DNA of 64,000 nt, from NCBI GenBank assembly GCA_964520905.1, contig CAZFQL010000005.1, forward strand, positions 62,001 through 126,000, written 5' to 3'. The stretch is from JAGVIE01 sp964520905. Its GTDB lineage: Bacteria > Bacteroidota > Ignavibacteria > UBA10030 > SZUA-254. The translations under genes and the position numbers were made by a program. The notes below the pieces were generated by a model. It was not told the origin of the DNA. It searched no databases and worked only from the letters and a program-made list of their open reading frames with translations. Positions 1 through 8,383 of the stretch are shown here, in pieces (position 1 is the first letter of the stretch; the number at the start of each line of letters is the position of its first letter).

Positions 1-148
1 GGGGCTTTTTAAAGAGAATATTAAATTCTACAAACATTACGTCTGCCAAGGGCATCACTTTGTGACCTACGGGACTTTGTGTCGTAGTCATAATCAGGAA
101 ATAAAATAATTTTGCGTAACATCAATTAATAATATACAGAGGTCCCGC
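1..148. other. Left-edge intergenic region
   Basis: No coding region is seen. The window opens with a G run followed by five T, which could be the tail of a terminator belonging to a gene outside the window. A ribosome binding site (GAGG, 9-12 nt before the ATG at 149) lies at its right end. No promoter can be assigned with confidence. Confidence 0.4.
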
Positions 149-1759
149 ATGAAAAAATATTACTGCATTCTTGTTCTTGTTTTAATTTTCTTCCAGCTCT
201 TGCCTGCACAGATGCAGACAGAGAAGATCGATTCGTCGGTCATCGCTCAAATCAGAGATGAAGGAATGAATCGTTCACAGGTAATGGATTATTTAAGTTA
301 TCTCACGGATGTCTATGGTCCGCGGCTTACCGGCTCGCCCGGTTACATGACTGCCGCGAAGTGGGCAAAAGAAAAACTTACGTCGATTGGTCTTGAAAAC
401 GCTCACCTCGAAGCATGGGGTCCATGGGGAAAAGGATGGTCGTTGAAGAATTACTCGGCAACTGTTTTTGGCAGGCAGAATTTTCCTCTAATTTCATATC
501 CTAAGGCATGGTCGACAGCGCTTAGCGAGGTTGTTGCCGATCTTGTTCTATTTGATGCGAAAACCGACAGCGCGGTTGAAACTTATCGCGGTAAACTAAA
601 AGGTAAGTTTGTACTGTTAAGTGATTTGAGATTGATCGAACCGCCATTTGAACCTTTTGCCGAACGCGCTGCCGATTCAAGCTTATTGAAGCTTGCAAAT
701 TCCGATGGTCAGCGGCGCGGAGGTCGAAGATTTGAGATGACTCCTGAGATGAAACAACGCCAGATGATTTCATACCATAAGATGCAGCTTTGTTTTGATG
801 AGGGCGCGAAAGCAATACTCACTATCAGTCAGGGTGATGGTGGAAATGTTTTTGTCGGGTCGGCTTCTTATCCACAGCATCCCGATTCCGGTTGGTCGAG
901 CGGTGTAAAAGTGTACGATTTAAAGGCGCCGAAATTGATACCACAGGTCTCGGTAGGGGCTGAGCATTATAACCGTCTTGTTCGCATGATTCAGAAAGGC
1001 GAGAAACCCAAATTAGAATTAGAGATAGAAGCCGAGTTCAACAAAGCTGATTCCGGTTACAATATTATTGCAGAAATTCCGGGGACGGATTTAAAGGATG
1101 AGATTGTAATGATCGGAGGTCACTTCGATTCATGGCATGGCGGAACGGGCGCGGCAGATAATGCTACAGGATGTTCGGTCGCGATGGAAGCGATGAGGAT
1201 AATCAAAACGCTCAACCTAAAACCACGCCGAACTATTCGTATCGGATTGTGGGATGCAGAAGAGCATGGTTTCCTTGGTTCGCGCGGATATATTACAAAA
1301 CATTTTGCTGAGCGGGAAGGAAATCCATCCGACCAGAACGGGAAAATAATTTATAAACCTGAAGGTGAAAAGTTTTCGGTTTACTTCAACGATGATAACG
1401 GCGCCGGTAAATTCCGAGGAATATACTTGCAGGGGAATGAAGCTTGCCGGACAATTTTCCGTTCATGGCTCAAACCATTCAACGATTTAGGTGCCTCGAC
1501 TGTTACTGTAGCGAACACCGGCGGAACCGATCATCAGGCATTCGATGGTTACGGATTACCCGGGTTCCAATTCATTCAGGATGAACTCGATTACGGTTCA
1601 CGCGTCCATCATGCAACGATGGATGTTTATGATAGATGTCCGCCGGAAGATATGAAGCAGGCGGCGACGATCATGGCTGCATTTGCGTATAACGCGGCAA
1701 TGAGGGATGAAAAAATTCCGAGAAAACCATTGATGCCTGTTCAAACAACACTAAGATAA
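149..1759 (+). CDS. Secreted M28-family zinc metallopeptidase
   Basis: The 536-aa product starts with a signal peptide (MKKYYCILVLVLIFFQLLPAQ), so it is exported. The catalytic domain begins around residue 320 with GGHFDSWHGGTGAADNATG, giving the first zinc-binding His and the bridging Asp. WDAEEHGFLGS supplies the catalytic Glu pair, and GGTDHQAF and VHHATMDVYD supply the distal ligands. Residues about 130-280, before the catalytic domain, would fit the PA-like insert found in related carboxy- and aminopeptidases. A GAGG ribosome binding site supports the start. A small lipoprotein gene follows 18 bp downstream and is probably co-transcribed. Family assignment is firm. The substrate is unknown; aminopeptidase or carboxypeptidase Q-like activity is the likely range. 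Confidence 0.93.
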   Translation: MKKYYCILVLVLIFFQLLPAQMQTEKIDSSVIAQIRDEGMNRSQVMDYLSYLTDVYGPRLTGSPGYMTAAKWAKEKLTSIGLENAHLEAWGPWGKGWSLKNYSATVFGRQNFPLISYPKAWSTALSEVVADLVLFDAKTDSAVETYRGKLKGKFVLLSDLRLIEPPFEPFAERAADSSLLKLANSDGQRRGGRRFEMTPEMKQRQMISYHKMQLCFDEGAKAILTISQGDGGNVFVGSASYPQHPDSGWSSGVKVYDLKAPKLIPQVSVGAEHYNRLVRMIQKGEKPKLELEIEAEFNKADSGYNIIAEIPGTDLKDEIVMIGGHFDSWHGGTGAADNATGCSVAMEAMRIIKTLNLKPRRTIRIGLWDAEEHGFLGSRGYITKHFAEREGNPSDQNGKIIYKPEGEKFSVYFNDDNGAGKFRGIYLQGNEACRTIFRSWLKPFNDLGASTVTVANTGGTDHQAFDGYGLPGFQFIQDELDYGSRVHHATMDVYDRCPPEDMKQAATIMAAFAYNAAMRDEKIPRKPLMPVQTTLR

Positions 1760-1777
1760 TTTTGAAAGGATAATAAT

Positions 1778-2122
1778 ATGAAGATGATATTCAATATTCT
1801 TGTCGCTTCACTCTTTGGCCTGATAATTTCAGGTTGTTCAGACGAACCGCCAAGCGTGCGCGTGCATAACCAGCATACCGAGAAGGCGAACGTTCAGATA
1901 AAAACCTCAAACGGAAATACCATCAATCACAACGATGTTGTGCCGGGAACATATACCGGTTATCTGGATATAGTCGAAGGGAATTGCGTTGCCAGCGCGG
2001 GGATTCAAAAAGATTCTGCCGCCCCCACCGTAGCGTTTAAAGCTGCAAACGATTATAACTATACAATCGTAGTGGTTAAGGGAAATCCGTCCTATTTACG
2101 TGTGGATCAGAAGAGTAAATAA
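1778..2122 (+). CDS. Small putative lipoprotein
   Basis: The 114-aa protein has a lipoprotein signal peptide with lipobox LIISGC, so the mature protein would begin at Cys20 and be anchored in a membrane. The remaining 95 residues are polar and beta-rich in appearance and match no family I recognise. GAAAGGA lies 8-9 nt before the ATG. The gene sits 18 bp after the M28 peptidase gene on the same strand, so the two probably share a transcript. It is followed by nearly 0.9 kb without genes. Function unknown. Confidence 0.8.
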   Translation: MKMIFNILVASLFGLIISGCSDEPPSVRVHNQHTEKANVQIKTSNGNTINHNDVVPGTYTGYLDIVEGNCVASAGIQKDSAAPTVAFKAANDYNYTIVVVKGNPSYLRVDQKSK

Positions 2123-2995
2123 ACGTTTATCACTGATAGAGATTTCTGAATTATTCCTTTATGCCTTGCTGTGTGGGGTTGACCAAAAAGAATGGATTGT
2201 CATTCTGATCCCGCCGAAGGCAGGAGAAGAATCTGAAACAAAATTGAGACCCTCCGGACTTGTCTAAAAGGCAGGTTTGGAGTGGTAGTCGCAACTCTTC
2301 AGGTTGCGATATTTCAAGGTATTCGCAGACATTTCGCCAGATGCGCATGAGCCTATGGCTCAAAAGTCTGTCGATGACTCGACTCGTAGAGTAGCTACCA
2401 GAAAAATTTTCTTTTCAGTCAATCCTTCAGAGTGACAATTAGACTTTCTATGCAAGCTCAGAACTGTCTCCCAGCAAGGATCACAATCCTCAATCCGCAA
2501 TCCCAAATCCACAATTCGAAATTTTTCGGGAACCTTCCTCACTTTCATTCGACTATATTGTATGAACATCTTTAAAAAAGTAGACTAACCTATTGAGACT
2601 TCTGAAAAATCTCTCCAACTGTCACCCTGAATGAAGTGTAGGGTCTCAAATCCTTTAAGATCGAGATGTTTCTCTCGCTCTTCGAGCGGGATCAACATGA
2701 CAAAAAGAATAATTCAGAAGTCTCCTAATATTAATTTCTATGCAAAAAGCTGGTTGATTAAATCGTTCAAGTTTATGGCTCCTTTCTAAATCGCAGACGC
2801 TAATGAGCGACGCACGCAGTGCGGAGCGAATGTCTGCGGAACGTACGTTCGAGCAACCACGCAGTGCCGCCACGAGCTATAAATGACAAATTTCTTTTTC
2901 CAAGCGAGACGGGATGTAATGAGTATTATAATTTCTCATATAATAAAGCGACCGCCTTTTTTATCCCGCCTTGCGGGATTAATTGCAGTTACCCT
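2123..2995. other. Gene-free mosaic of short repeats
   Basis: No credible gene is present on either strand; the open frames are short and lack ribosome binding sites or recognisable domains. The stretch holds a degenerate partial copy of a dispersed repeat (about 2145-2260), a hairpin with arms CGCAACTC and AGGTTGCG (about 2286-2310), a complete 130-bp repeat (2595-2724), a hairpin around GACGCACGCAGTGC (about 2800-2850), and an ATCCCGC/GCGGGAT stem close to the end of the T9SS gene (about 2963-2980). Part of 2860-2920 faintly resembles the centre of the palindromic sites at 3953 and 6114. It looks like the decayed outer end of the cassette array. Confidence 0.6.
2595..2724 (-). repeat. 130-bp dispersed repeat with 12-bp terminal inverted repeats, copy 1
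   Basis: The ends are GAGACTTCTGAA and TTCAGAAGTCTC, a perfect 12-bp inverted repeat. The reverse complement aligns over its full length with 63367-63493, at roughly 90% identity by eye. An internal hairpin (ATCCCGCTC/GAGCGAGAG region) is kept in both copies, with different loops. No open frame is present, so this is a non-autonomous, MITE-like element or a structured dispersed repeat. Confidence 0.85.
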
Positions 2996-3913
2996 TCACC
3001 TGAGTAGAACAAGTTTCTTTGTTTCTGACAATACACCTGCTTGCAACCGGTAGAAGTAAACTCCGCTTGGTAACAGAGAAGCGTCGAGTTGTTCGTTATG
3101 GATACCGGCTGGCTTTTTCCCGTCCACGAGAGTCATAATCTCCCGTCCGACGATATCATAAACCTTGAGTGTAACATGTTGAGATGATGGAATTGAGTAT
3201 CGTATCTTTGTTAATGGATTGAATGGATTAGGATAGTTGGGGTAGAGCATGAAGTCTTTCGTCAATTGATCAGGGTTGTCCTTTACTCCCAGAGCCGTTG
3301 TATTGAATGTAAGATTATCAACGACATAAGCTGTCCCAGCCGAATCGTCTAGTATCATGTAAGCACCAACAGGATTTCCCAGATTGATCTCTACTCTCTC
3401 AGGACTTGCACTTGTATAAGTAAACAAAAGACTATCATTCGTATTATAGACTTTAACAGTAATATAATCCACTTCTTCAGTAATGGGATTATCAAATGAT
3501 ATTGAACTTACAGGCCGATAAACAGTCGAATCAAGAGGTTCTACAAATTTGATTAAGATTCCATCATACCAATTGTGACTTATCAATACTCGACCGTACG
3601 ATGACGATCCGTAATCATAAACCCCAGGAGGTGGGTTGCCACTAACGCCGCTAAAAAAAACTCCCATACTTAGGTACTGATTAGTAATTTGCGTTCCGAT
3701 CGAATATTCATTAAATGTGACTGTATCGCTGGAACTAACATATTCTGATAATGCAGTTACAGTTGTTTTGGATGGGCTCTGTGCTTTGTCGTTGGAGATA
3801 GCATATCGGGATTTCGTCGTGGCAGTTGTTTTAGATGGACTCTGTGCTTTACTGTGTGACAACAATATGACAAAAGCAAAAACGATTAGTAAGAATAGGT
3901 ATAGTTTTTTCAT
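2996..3913 (-). CDS. Secreted protein with T9SS C-terminal sorting domain
   Basis: The 305-aa protein has a signal peptide (MKKLYLFLLIVFAFVILLSHSKAQ) and ends in a complete type A T9SS sorting domain: YPNYPNPFNPLTKIRYSIP, LKVYDIVGRE, PSGVYFYRL and KKLVLLR. It should be exported to the periplasm and then moved to the cell surface or medium by T9SS. Residues about 23-64 are a tandem duplication of a 21-residue unit beginning AQSPSKTT. The middle (DTVTFNEYSIGTQITNQY onward) resembles secreted beta-sandwich proteins of unknown function. AAAGGAG lies 8 nt before the ATG. It is the outermost minus-strand gene of the cassette array, and no palindromic site was found beyond it. Confidence 0.88.
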   Translation of the reverse strand: MKKLYLFLLIVFAFVILLSHSKAQSPSKTTATTKSRYAISNDKAQSPSKTTVTALSEYVSSSDTVTFNEYSIGTQITNQYLSMGVFFSGVSGNPPPGVYDYGSSSYGRVLISHNWYDGILIKFVEPLDSTVYRPVSSISFDNPITEEVDYITVKVYNTNDSLLFTYTSASPERVEINLGNPVGAYMILDDSAGTAYVVDNLTFNTTALGVKDNPDQLTKDFMLYPNYPNPFNPLTKIRYSIPSSQHVTLKVYDIVGREIMTLVDGKKPAGIHNEQLDASLLPSGVYFYRLQAGVLSETKKLVLLR

Positions 3914-3952
3914 AAAGTACTCCTTTTGTTAATAGTGAGAAATGGCAATTGC

Positions 3953-4055
3953 AGTTAACGTGTGCAACAAAAATGCCGTTGCGAAGCGAACTCTTATAGA
4001 CAGATTTCTTGTGAGCGAAGCAATGGTTCATTTTACATTTTTGTTGCTGTTAGGC
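3953..4055 (-). repeat. attC-like palindromic site A
   Basis: On the plus strand TAAC (3956-3959) is followed by 4 nt and GCAACAAAAATG (3964-3975). The exact complement CATTTTTGTTGC (4036-4047) comes after a 60-nt centre, then one T and GTTAGGC (4049-4055). On the gene-coding strand the outer boxes read GCCTAAC (a perfect R'' RYYYAAC) and GTTAACT. The centre contains a short second stem. The site lies between two minus-strand genes and is about 94% identical to site C over 87 bp. Confidence 0.75.
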
Positions 4056-4067
4056 GAAGTGCAATAT

Positions 4068-5393
4068 TTAATAGCATTTTTTAATAATTAGATCATCCGT
4101 TCTTAACGCAACAGAACGATATCCCGGATTCAACACTTCATTGACAATGATTGCGGCTTGCTCTCGACGCAAGTTGAAAACTGTAATTGACACATGAGCA
4201 GGAGAGGAAAGAGAAACCTCGAATTTTGTCATACCATTCGTTGGATTAGGATAACAGTTACCCAATTCCCAACTGGATGGTATGTACGGTCCCCATCCAG
4301 GGGGTAGCAACTTAAGTTTGAGTTGAGAGGGTCTACTGCTAATTCTAGTGGAGCCGCTAGGTTGAAACAATTGTTGTTCAGTACTGTTAATCTTTAGAAA
4401 CGCCGAAATCATATTTGAAGGTTGAATAGACCAACTGACTTGAATCGGATAACCACTTGACGATGATCTCAAATTTATTGAGAATTCTGATATCGCTGTG
4501 TCATTTGCAAGTTCAATAATACGATTAGATGCGAAACGAACATCAAATAAAGCTTCGGGTGGCAACGGCGGGAGCTCATATCGATTTAAATCTATCGTAT
4601 CTGGAGGGCCGTAATACAAGGTTTGACTATTACCATAATGGTCAGTAAACGTAAGGCTGTTCCATTCGCTAGGTATTGGGATAGACGTGTCTTTCCTAAC
4701 CGAGGCATTGGACAAGAGATTTCCCCACGAAAAAGTTCCACTGCCGCCATCCACAAATCTATGAATTGCCTTATCGGGGAATTTAAGTCTGCTAGGCTCT
4801 ATAGAGGCGTTATTTTTTTCCATTGGGGCCCACGTATATTTATACTCATTATTACCCCTCATAAGCAATTCATAATGTGTATTTTGTTTTTTTGTTAACG
4901 TGTCTTTTGTGATGACCATAATACTACATGCTTTGTTGATCACCATCAGACCAAGGAGTGTATTATTTTCATCTCTGTAGGTCAATGTATCATGATCGAG
5001 TTGAGTAATTGCAATTGGAAAGAGCAAACTATCTTTACACTCAAATGATCCATCGATACCGGTGTAACCTACTACATCAGTCTCAAGTTCACCGAATGTA
5101 TCGTGGATTATGTAAGTGGAATCTCGTAAATAGGTGGAATCGCCTGATATGCTTTTTGCTACACAATAGATTTTCCAAAGATAAGGCACGTCCCATTGGG
5201 TTAAGCTACTGATGCTGCTTCTGAATCTAACTTTGATTTGGAGACCGGGAACAGGTTGATTAGAGGCATCTTTAACACTCACCTTAAACCTAAAGCTGTT
5301 GTCATGTAGTGGGGGAGGTCCAACCGTGTTCTCTTTACAAGCACTGTTGAGTAGCACAATGAAGATAAAAAGATAAATCAGTCTTTGTTTCAT
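4068..5393 (-). CDS. Putative lipoprotein with degenerate T9SS C-terminal domain
   Basis: The 441-aa product has a lipobox-like signal (IFIVLLNSACKEN), predicting lipidation at Cys19. A region near residues 28-60 (FRFKVSVKDASNQPVPGLQIKV) looks like an Ig-like/carboxypeptidase-regulatory fold. The end starts a T9SS sorting domain (YPNPTNGMTKFEVSL, VSITVFNLRRE, NPGYRSVALRTDDL) but stops at IIKKCY, without the usual SGxYFYRLxAG strand. One extra A in the A6 run near 4077 would read KKMLL, like the normal KKMLLLR end, so a deletion plus frameshift is possible. AAGGA precedes the ATG. Palindromic site A begins 13 bp past the stop. Function unknown. Confidence 0.78.
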   Translation of the reverse strand: MKQRLIYLFIFIVLLNSACKENTVGPPPLHDNSFRFKVSVKDASNQPVPGLQIKVRFRSSISSLTQWDVPYLWKIYCVAKSISGDSTYLRDSTYIIHDTFGELETDVVGYTGIDGSFECKDSLLFPIAITQLDHDTLTYRDENNTLLGLMVINKACSIMVITKDTLTKKQNTHYELLMRGNNEYKYTWAPMEKNNASIEPSRLKFPDKAIHRFVDGGSGTFSWGNLLSNASVRKDTSIPIPSEWNSLTFTDHYGNSQTLYYGPPDTIDLNRYELPPLPPEALFDVRFASNRIIELANDTAISEFSINLRSSSSGYPIQVSWSIQPSNMISAFLKINSTEQQLFQPSGSTRISSRPSQLKLKLLPPGWGPYIPSSWELGNCYPNPTNGMTKFEVSLSSPAHVSITVFNLRREQAAIIVNEVLNPGYRSVALRTDDLIIKKCY

Positions 5394-5433
5394 TTACACT
5401 TCCTTTCAGTGATATTCAATGTAATTGCATTTC

Positions 5434-5561
5434 GGCTAACGTGTCGCAAAAACACGCAATACTTTTGTGATCCTACAAATCTCATTCGAGCGAACAAAAG
5501 TATTGAGCGAGTGCTTTTCATGTCCTGATTTTTTCCAGCGTCGTGTTTTTGCGTGTTATGT
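5434..5561 (-). repeat. attC-like palindromic site B
   Basis: Plus strand: TAAC (5437-5440), 4 nt, CGCAAAAACACG (5445-5456), centre, CGTGTTTTTGCG (5542-5553), T, GTTA (5555-5558). The centre contains a second perfect 12-bp stem, CAATACTTTTGT (5457-5468) with ACAAAAGTATTG (5494-5505). On the coding strand the distal box reads GTTAGCC, the same heptamer as at the site beside the integrase. The site follows the 156-aa gene. Confidence 0.75.
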
Positions 5562-5609
5562 GCAGCGCAACCGATTGGTTTTCCGCGGCAAATGTAAAGG
5601 GGTAATTCA

Positions 5610-6080
5610 CTATTTTGCCCCCCATCTTGTATCTAAAATGAGCGAACAGGATGGTTCAATCTCCGCTATCATTGTGTCGAGTCGACTTTCTCTAGCAACG
5701 CCGAAAAAGAAAGGAGTCATAGTATCACCCTTCACGATAAAGCACCAGATTGACCTATGAGGGTGTTTACTACTATCTTCTCCATACATGTAAAACCCAT
5801 AATAGTCACGGATGTGAGTCTGGGAAAGAACCAGTGTGTCTTTGGAAACCGTGTACTTGCCGTAATCAATAACAGGAAAAGTATACTTGGCAGTATCAAC
5901 AGGCTTGAGATCCCAAGTCCATATAAAGGTTTTGTTGGGTTTGAGTTCTAACGAAGACGGGCCAAACGAGCACTCTTTGTTCTTATCTGTTGACCACTTC
6001 GTTGACGTTCTGGACGAAACTGTTTGTGAAGATAATAAACAGGGCATGAGAATCGTGATGATTATTAAAGCTGCACGCAT
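5610..6080 (-). CDS. Small secreted protein of unknown function (cassette gene)
   Basis: The 156-aa protein begins with a signal peptide (MRAALIIITILMPCLLSSQ) and has no other motif I recognise. The mature part alternates short hydrophobic and polar segments (ELKPNKTFIWTWDLK, YGKYTVSKDTLVLSQ), which suggests a beta-rich lipocalin- or META-like fold of the kind that measures deviation from a template; this is only an impression. AGGA lies 7 nt before the ATG. The gene sits alone between palindromic sites C and B and forms the smallest cassette, about 677 bp. Confidence 0.72.
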   Translation of the reverse strand: MRAALIIITILMPCLLSSQTVSSRTSTKWSTDKNKECSFGPSSLELKPNKTFIWTWDLKPVDTAKYTFPVIDYGKYTVSKDTLVLSQTHIRDYYGFYMYGEDSSKHPHRSIWCFIVKGDTMTPFFFGVARESRLDTMIAEIEPSCSLILDTRWGAK

Positions 6081-6113
6081 ACGATTGTCCTATGAATTAG
6101 GTTGCGTTGCACA

Positions 6114-6216
6114 TAACGTCCGCAACAAAAATGCCGTTGCGCAGCGAACTCTTGTTGACAAATTTCTTGTGAGCGAAGCAATAGTTCATTTTACATTTTT
6201 GTTGCTGTTATAGGCA
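6114..6216 (-). repeat. attC-like palindromic site C
   Basis: Plus strand: TAAC (6114-6117), 4 nt, GCAACAAAAATG (6122-6133), 60-nt centre, CATTTTTGTTGC (6194-6205), T, GTTATAG (6207-6213). Stem arms are identical to those of site A and the whole 87-bp core differs at about five positions. Coding-strand boxes are GCCTATAAC and GTTATGT. It follows the LamG gene. Confidence 0.75.
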
Positions 6217-6233
6217 GTTGCGCATAAATTTTA

Positions 6234-7730
6234 TCACCACCCGTTCTCATGGAATAGAGATTGCACTTCATCTTCAGTGAGAGCTCGGTTATAGATGCGG
6301 ACATCGTCAATGGATCCGGTGAAATTCACAGACTGCTCCCATCCCGCCCCTATCTTCAACGGCTCGCCCGCCGCTCGAATCTTCTCATTATTGCATTGTC
6401 GCTGCCCTTCGCGCCTACCATCGACAAACAACCGCGACAGACCCTGGGAACGTTCTCCCACGATGAAGTGCCACTGACCGTCGTCAATTGGGGTGAGCCC
6501 CAAATGCTGTGTGTTGCTGAAAAGTTCTATACGCAAAAGCCCATCGACTACCCCAAAATTGAAATCATCTCCCTGCCCATAGACATCCTTTGTCAATACT
6601 AGACCATTTTTAGATGTCGATCGAATCCAGCAACAAAACGTAAAGTCATACAAGTCGAAAGTCTGATTGTCATCAACAACAATGGAGCTCTGCCCATCAA
6701 AGTAGAACGCATCGTTTTCATGGTTGAATCTATCGCTGCTCAACTTGGCTCCCGAGATCCTTCCATTATTTCCTTTTCCACTTTGATCATTCGCATTTCC
6801 GTTAAATGGAAAATAAGCAATTAGACCAACGGATGGTAAACCATTATCAGATTTTGATGTATTATGGTTGGGATCATTGGATTGATTAATTACATTGGAT
6901 TTTATGGATGGTTCGCTTTCTGAAATTGTTGCAGCTTCTGCAAGGCGACGCTTGTTGATCTTTTCAGTTGCGTTGATGAAATCAATATATGGTGGATAAT
7001 TCATTATACCCGTTTTCTTTGATTCCAATATTTCTGTTAGGTCCTTAATAAATGAAGCTGCCTTTATTATAGGTAGTGCATTATCAATACCAATTGACTT
7101 TTGATAATTGTCACTGAAATATTCAAGGACTTGATTAGTTTCTTTCTTAGCAAGACTCTGACTAATTGAATAATTTGTTGTTACACTGGCACTGTAGAGT
7201 TGTTCTGCGATTGTCAGTTTATAAATGCCCCATCGAGCTTGAAGAAATCTTATTGCCTCCTCTTTCGACATTTGATTCATATTCTGAGAAGATCTGGCAA
7301 TGTCGTATGCAATCTTATAATCCGATAGCCCCTCTCGTATCAACATCGAGCTGAGTTCTTTACACACAACTTTCGGGGATTTGATAGAAGTCTCTATCAT
7401 ATTTAGAATTGCATCCTTAGTTATTGTATAACCTATCTTATAGAATCCCCCCGTAACAAGGTCTGTTACTAACTGTGGAGATTCCAGAAGAAGGTAACTC
7501 CCTCCATACATCGCAGCACCCGCTCCGACTTTATATTTGGCTTTGATTGCAAGATACCCTAGTGGTGACCACCATGCAGGTGTCTTAGAAATAATACTCT
7601 GAGCGACCACGACAGGATCTTGACCTCCTGTGGCTGTCATCTCGGGTAATTGTTCTTGTGCAAAAGAGATAGACGAGAGCATTATTAATGAGACAAGTAA
7701 CACTATTACTAATATCCGTGACTTTACCAT
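6234..7730 (-). CDS. Secreted LamG-domain protein (cassette gene)
   Basis: The start at 7730 (MVKSRILVIVLL) is preferred over an in-frame ATG at 7763 because AAAAGGAG lies 8 nt upstream and a signal peptide ending at SFAQ then begins the protein. The 498-aa product has an alpha-helical middle (about residues 50-280) with no family I can name. A C-terminal laminin-G/concanavalin-like domain (about 310-495) has the hallmarks GLIAYFPFNGNANDQSGKG, FDGQSSIVV, DGQWHFIVGER and GSIDDVRIYNRALTEDEV. Such domains usually bind carbohydrate or protein ligands outside the cell. It shares one cassette with the lipoprotein gene 19 bp upstream. Confidence 0.85.
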   Translation of the reverse strand: MVKSRILVIVLLVSLIMLSSISFAQEQLPEMTATGGQDPVVVAQSIISKTPAWWSPLGYLAIKAKYKVGAGAAMYGGSYLLLESPQLVTDLVTGGFYKIGYTITKDAILNMIETSIKSPKVVCKELSSMLIREGLSDYKIAYDIARSSQNMNQMSKEEAIRFLQARWGIYKLTIAEQLYSASVTTNYSISQSLAKKETNQVLEYFSDNYQKSIGIDNALPIIKAASFIKDLTEILESKKTGIMNYPPYIDFINATEKINKRRLAEAATISESEPSIKSNVINQSNDPNHNTSKSDNGLPSVGLIAYFPFNGNANDQSGKGNNGRISGAKLSSDRFNHENDAFYFDGQSSIVVDDNQTFDLYDFTFCCWIRSTSKNGLVLTKDVYGQGDDFNFGVVDGLLRIELFSNTQHLGLTPIDDGQWHFIVGERSQGLSRLFVDGRREGQRQCNNEKIRAAGEPLKIGAGWEQSVNFTGSIDDVRIYNRALTEDEVQSLFHENGW

Positions 7731-7749
7731 ATACTTTCTCCTTTTGTTG

Positions 7750-8325
7750 TTAATTGGTACCACTGTTCAAGTCAATAAGTTGTTGAAAGGCTTTGGAGTT
7801 TTCGTACATAGGTTGCAATGTATAGTCACTATTGATTTCTTGTACTAACATCCCAGCAACTATATCTGGAAAGACCCATGCTTCTGCTGTTACATAAACA
7901 ATAAACCGTCCCCCTGAGGCGGTGAAATCTTGATATGAAAATTTCGTTTCTCGTACTGTAACTCTTCTACTAGAGACCTCTGAAATCTTAAGTGTAAATA
8001 CCTCAAATCGCTTAACTAAATCAATATTATCGCAACTGTTGATATCTGCTAAAAGTACCTTTGCCCATTCTTCGACACATTCTCGAACTCCCCCAAACAA
8101 ATATTTTCTTGTAGCATCGGATGCCCGATCGAATGCCACATCCCGATCGCCACCTTCTCCGTATGCTACACCATGAATTGGAAACCATGGGGATATACTA
8201 TTTTTGTAAGAGTTATCGCATCGTAGTTCCCAAGGTTTTCCTGCTGGAAGTGGAACACAACCACTAATGAAAAGCCAGATGAATAGAATTTGAAAGATAC
8301 AAATGAGTGATTGTTTAATTTTCAT
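7750..8325 (-). CDS. Putative lipoprotein (cassette gene)
   Basis: The start at 8325 is chosen because GAAGGA sits 8 nt upstream and the product then opens with a lipoprotein signal ending in lipobox FISGC; an ATG 51 nt further upstream would bury the signal. The mature part contains AYGEGGDRDVAFDRASDATRKYLFGGV, which is reminiscent of LPP20-like lipoproteins (a Gly-rich turn, then an Ala-rich helix), followed by beta strands such as FIVYVTAEAW. That resemblance is weak. There is no palindromic site between this gene and the LamG gene, so the two appear to form a two-gene cassette. Confidence 0.75.
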   Translation of the reverse strand: MKIKQSLICIFQILFIWLFISGCVPLPAGKPWELRCDNSYKNSISPWFPIHGVAYGEGGDRDVAFDRASDATRKYLFGGVRECVEEWAKVLLADINSCDNIDLVKRFEVFTLKISEVSSRRVTVRETKFSYQDFTASGGRFIVYVTAEAWVFPDIVAGMLVQEINSDYTLQPMYENSKAFQQLIDLNSGTN

Positions 8326-8383
8326 AAAATTATCCTTCTTGTTATGGAATGTAAGTAGTGCGGACTGTGTGCGCAATTGCCTA

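Noticed and set aside
2963..2980. Terminator for the T9SS gene at 2996
   Set aside because: The ATCCCGC/GCGGGAT stem is clear, but on the minus strand it is followed by A, not T; it is a hairpin only.
7731..7763. Overlap of the LamG gene with the upstream lipoprotein gene
   Set aside because: It depends on an upstream ATG without a ribosome binding site; the start at 7730 has AAAAGGAG and gives a proper signal peptide.
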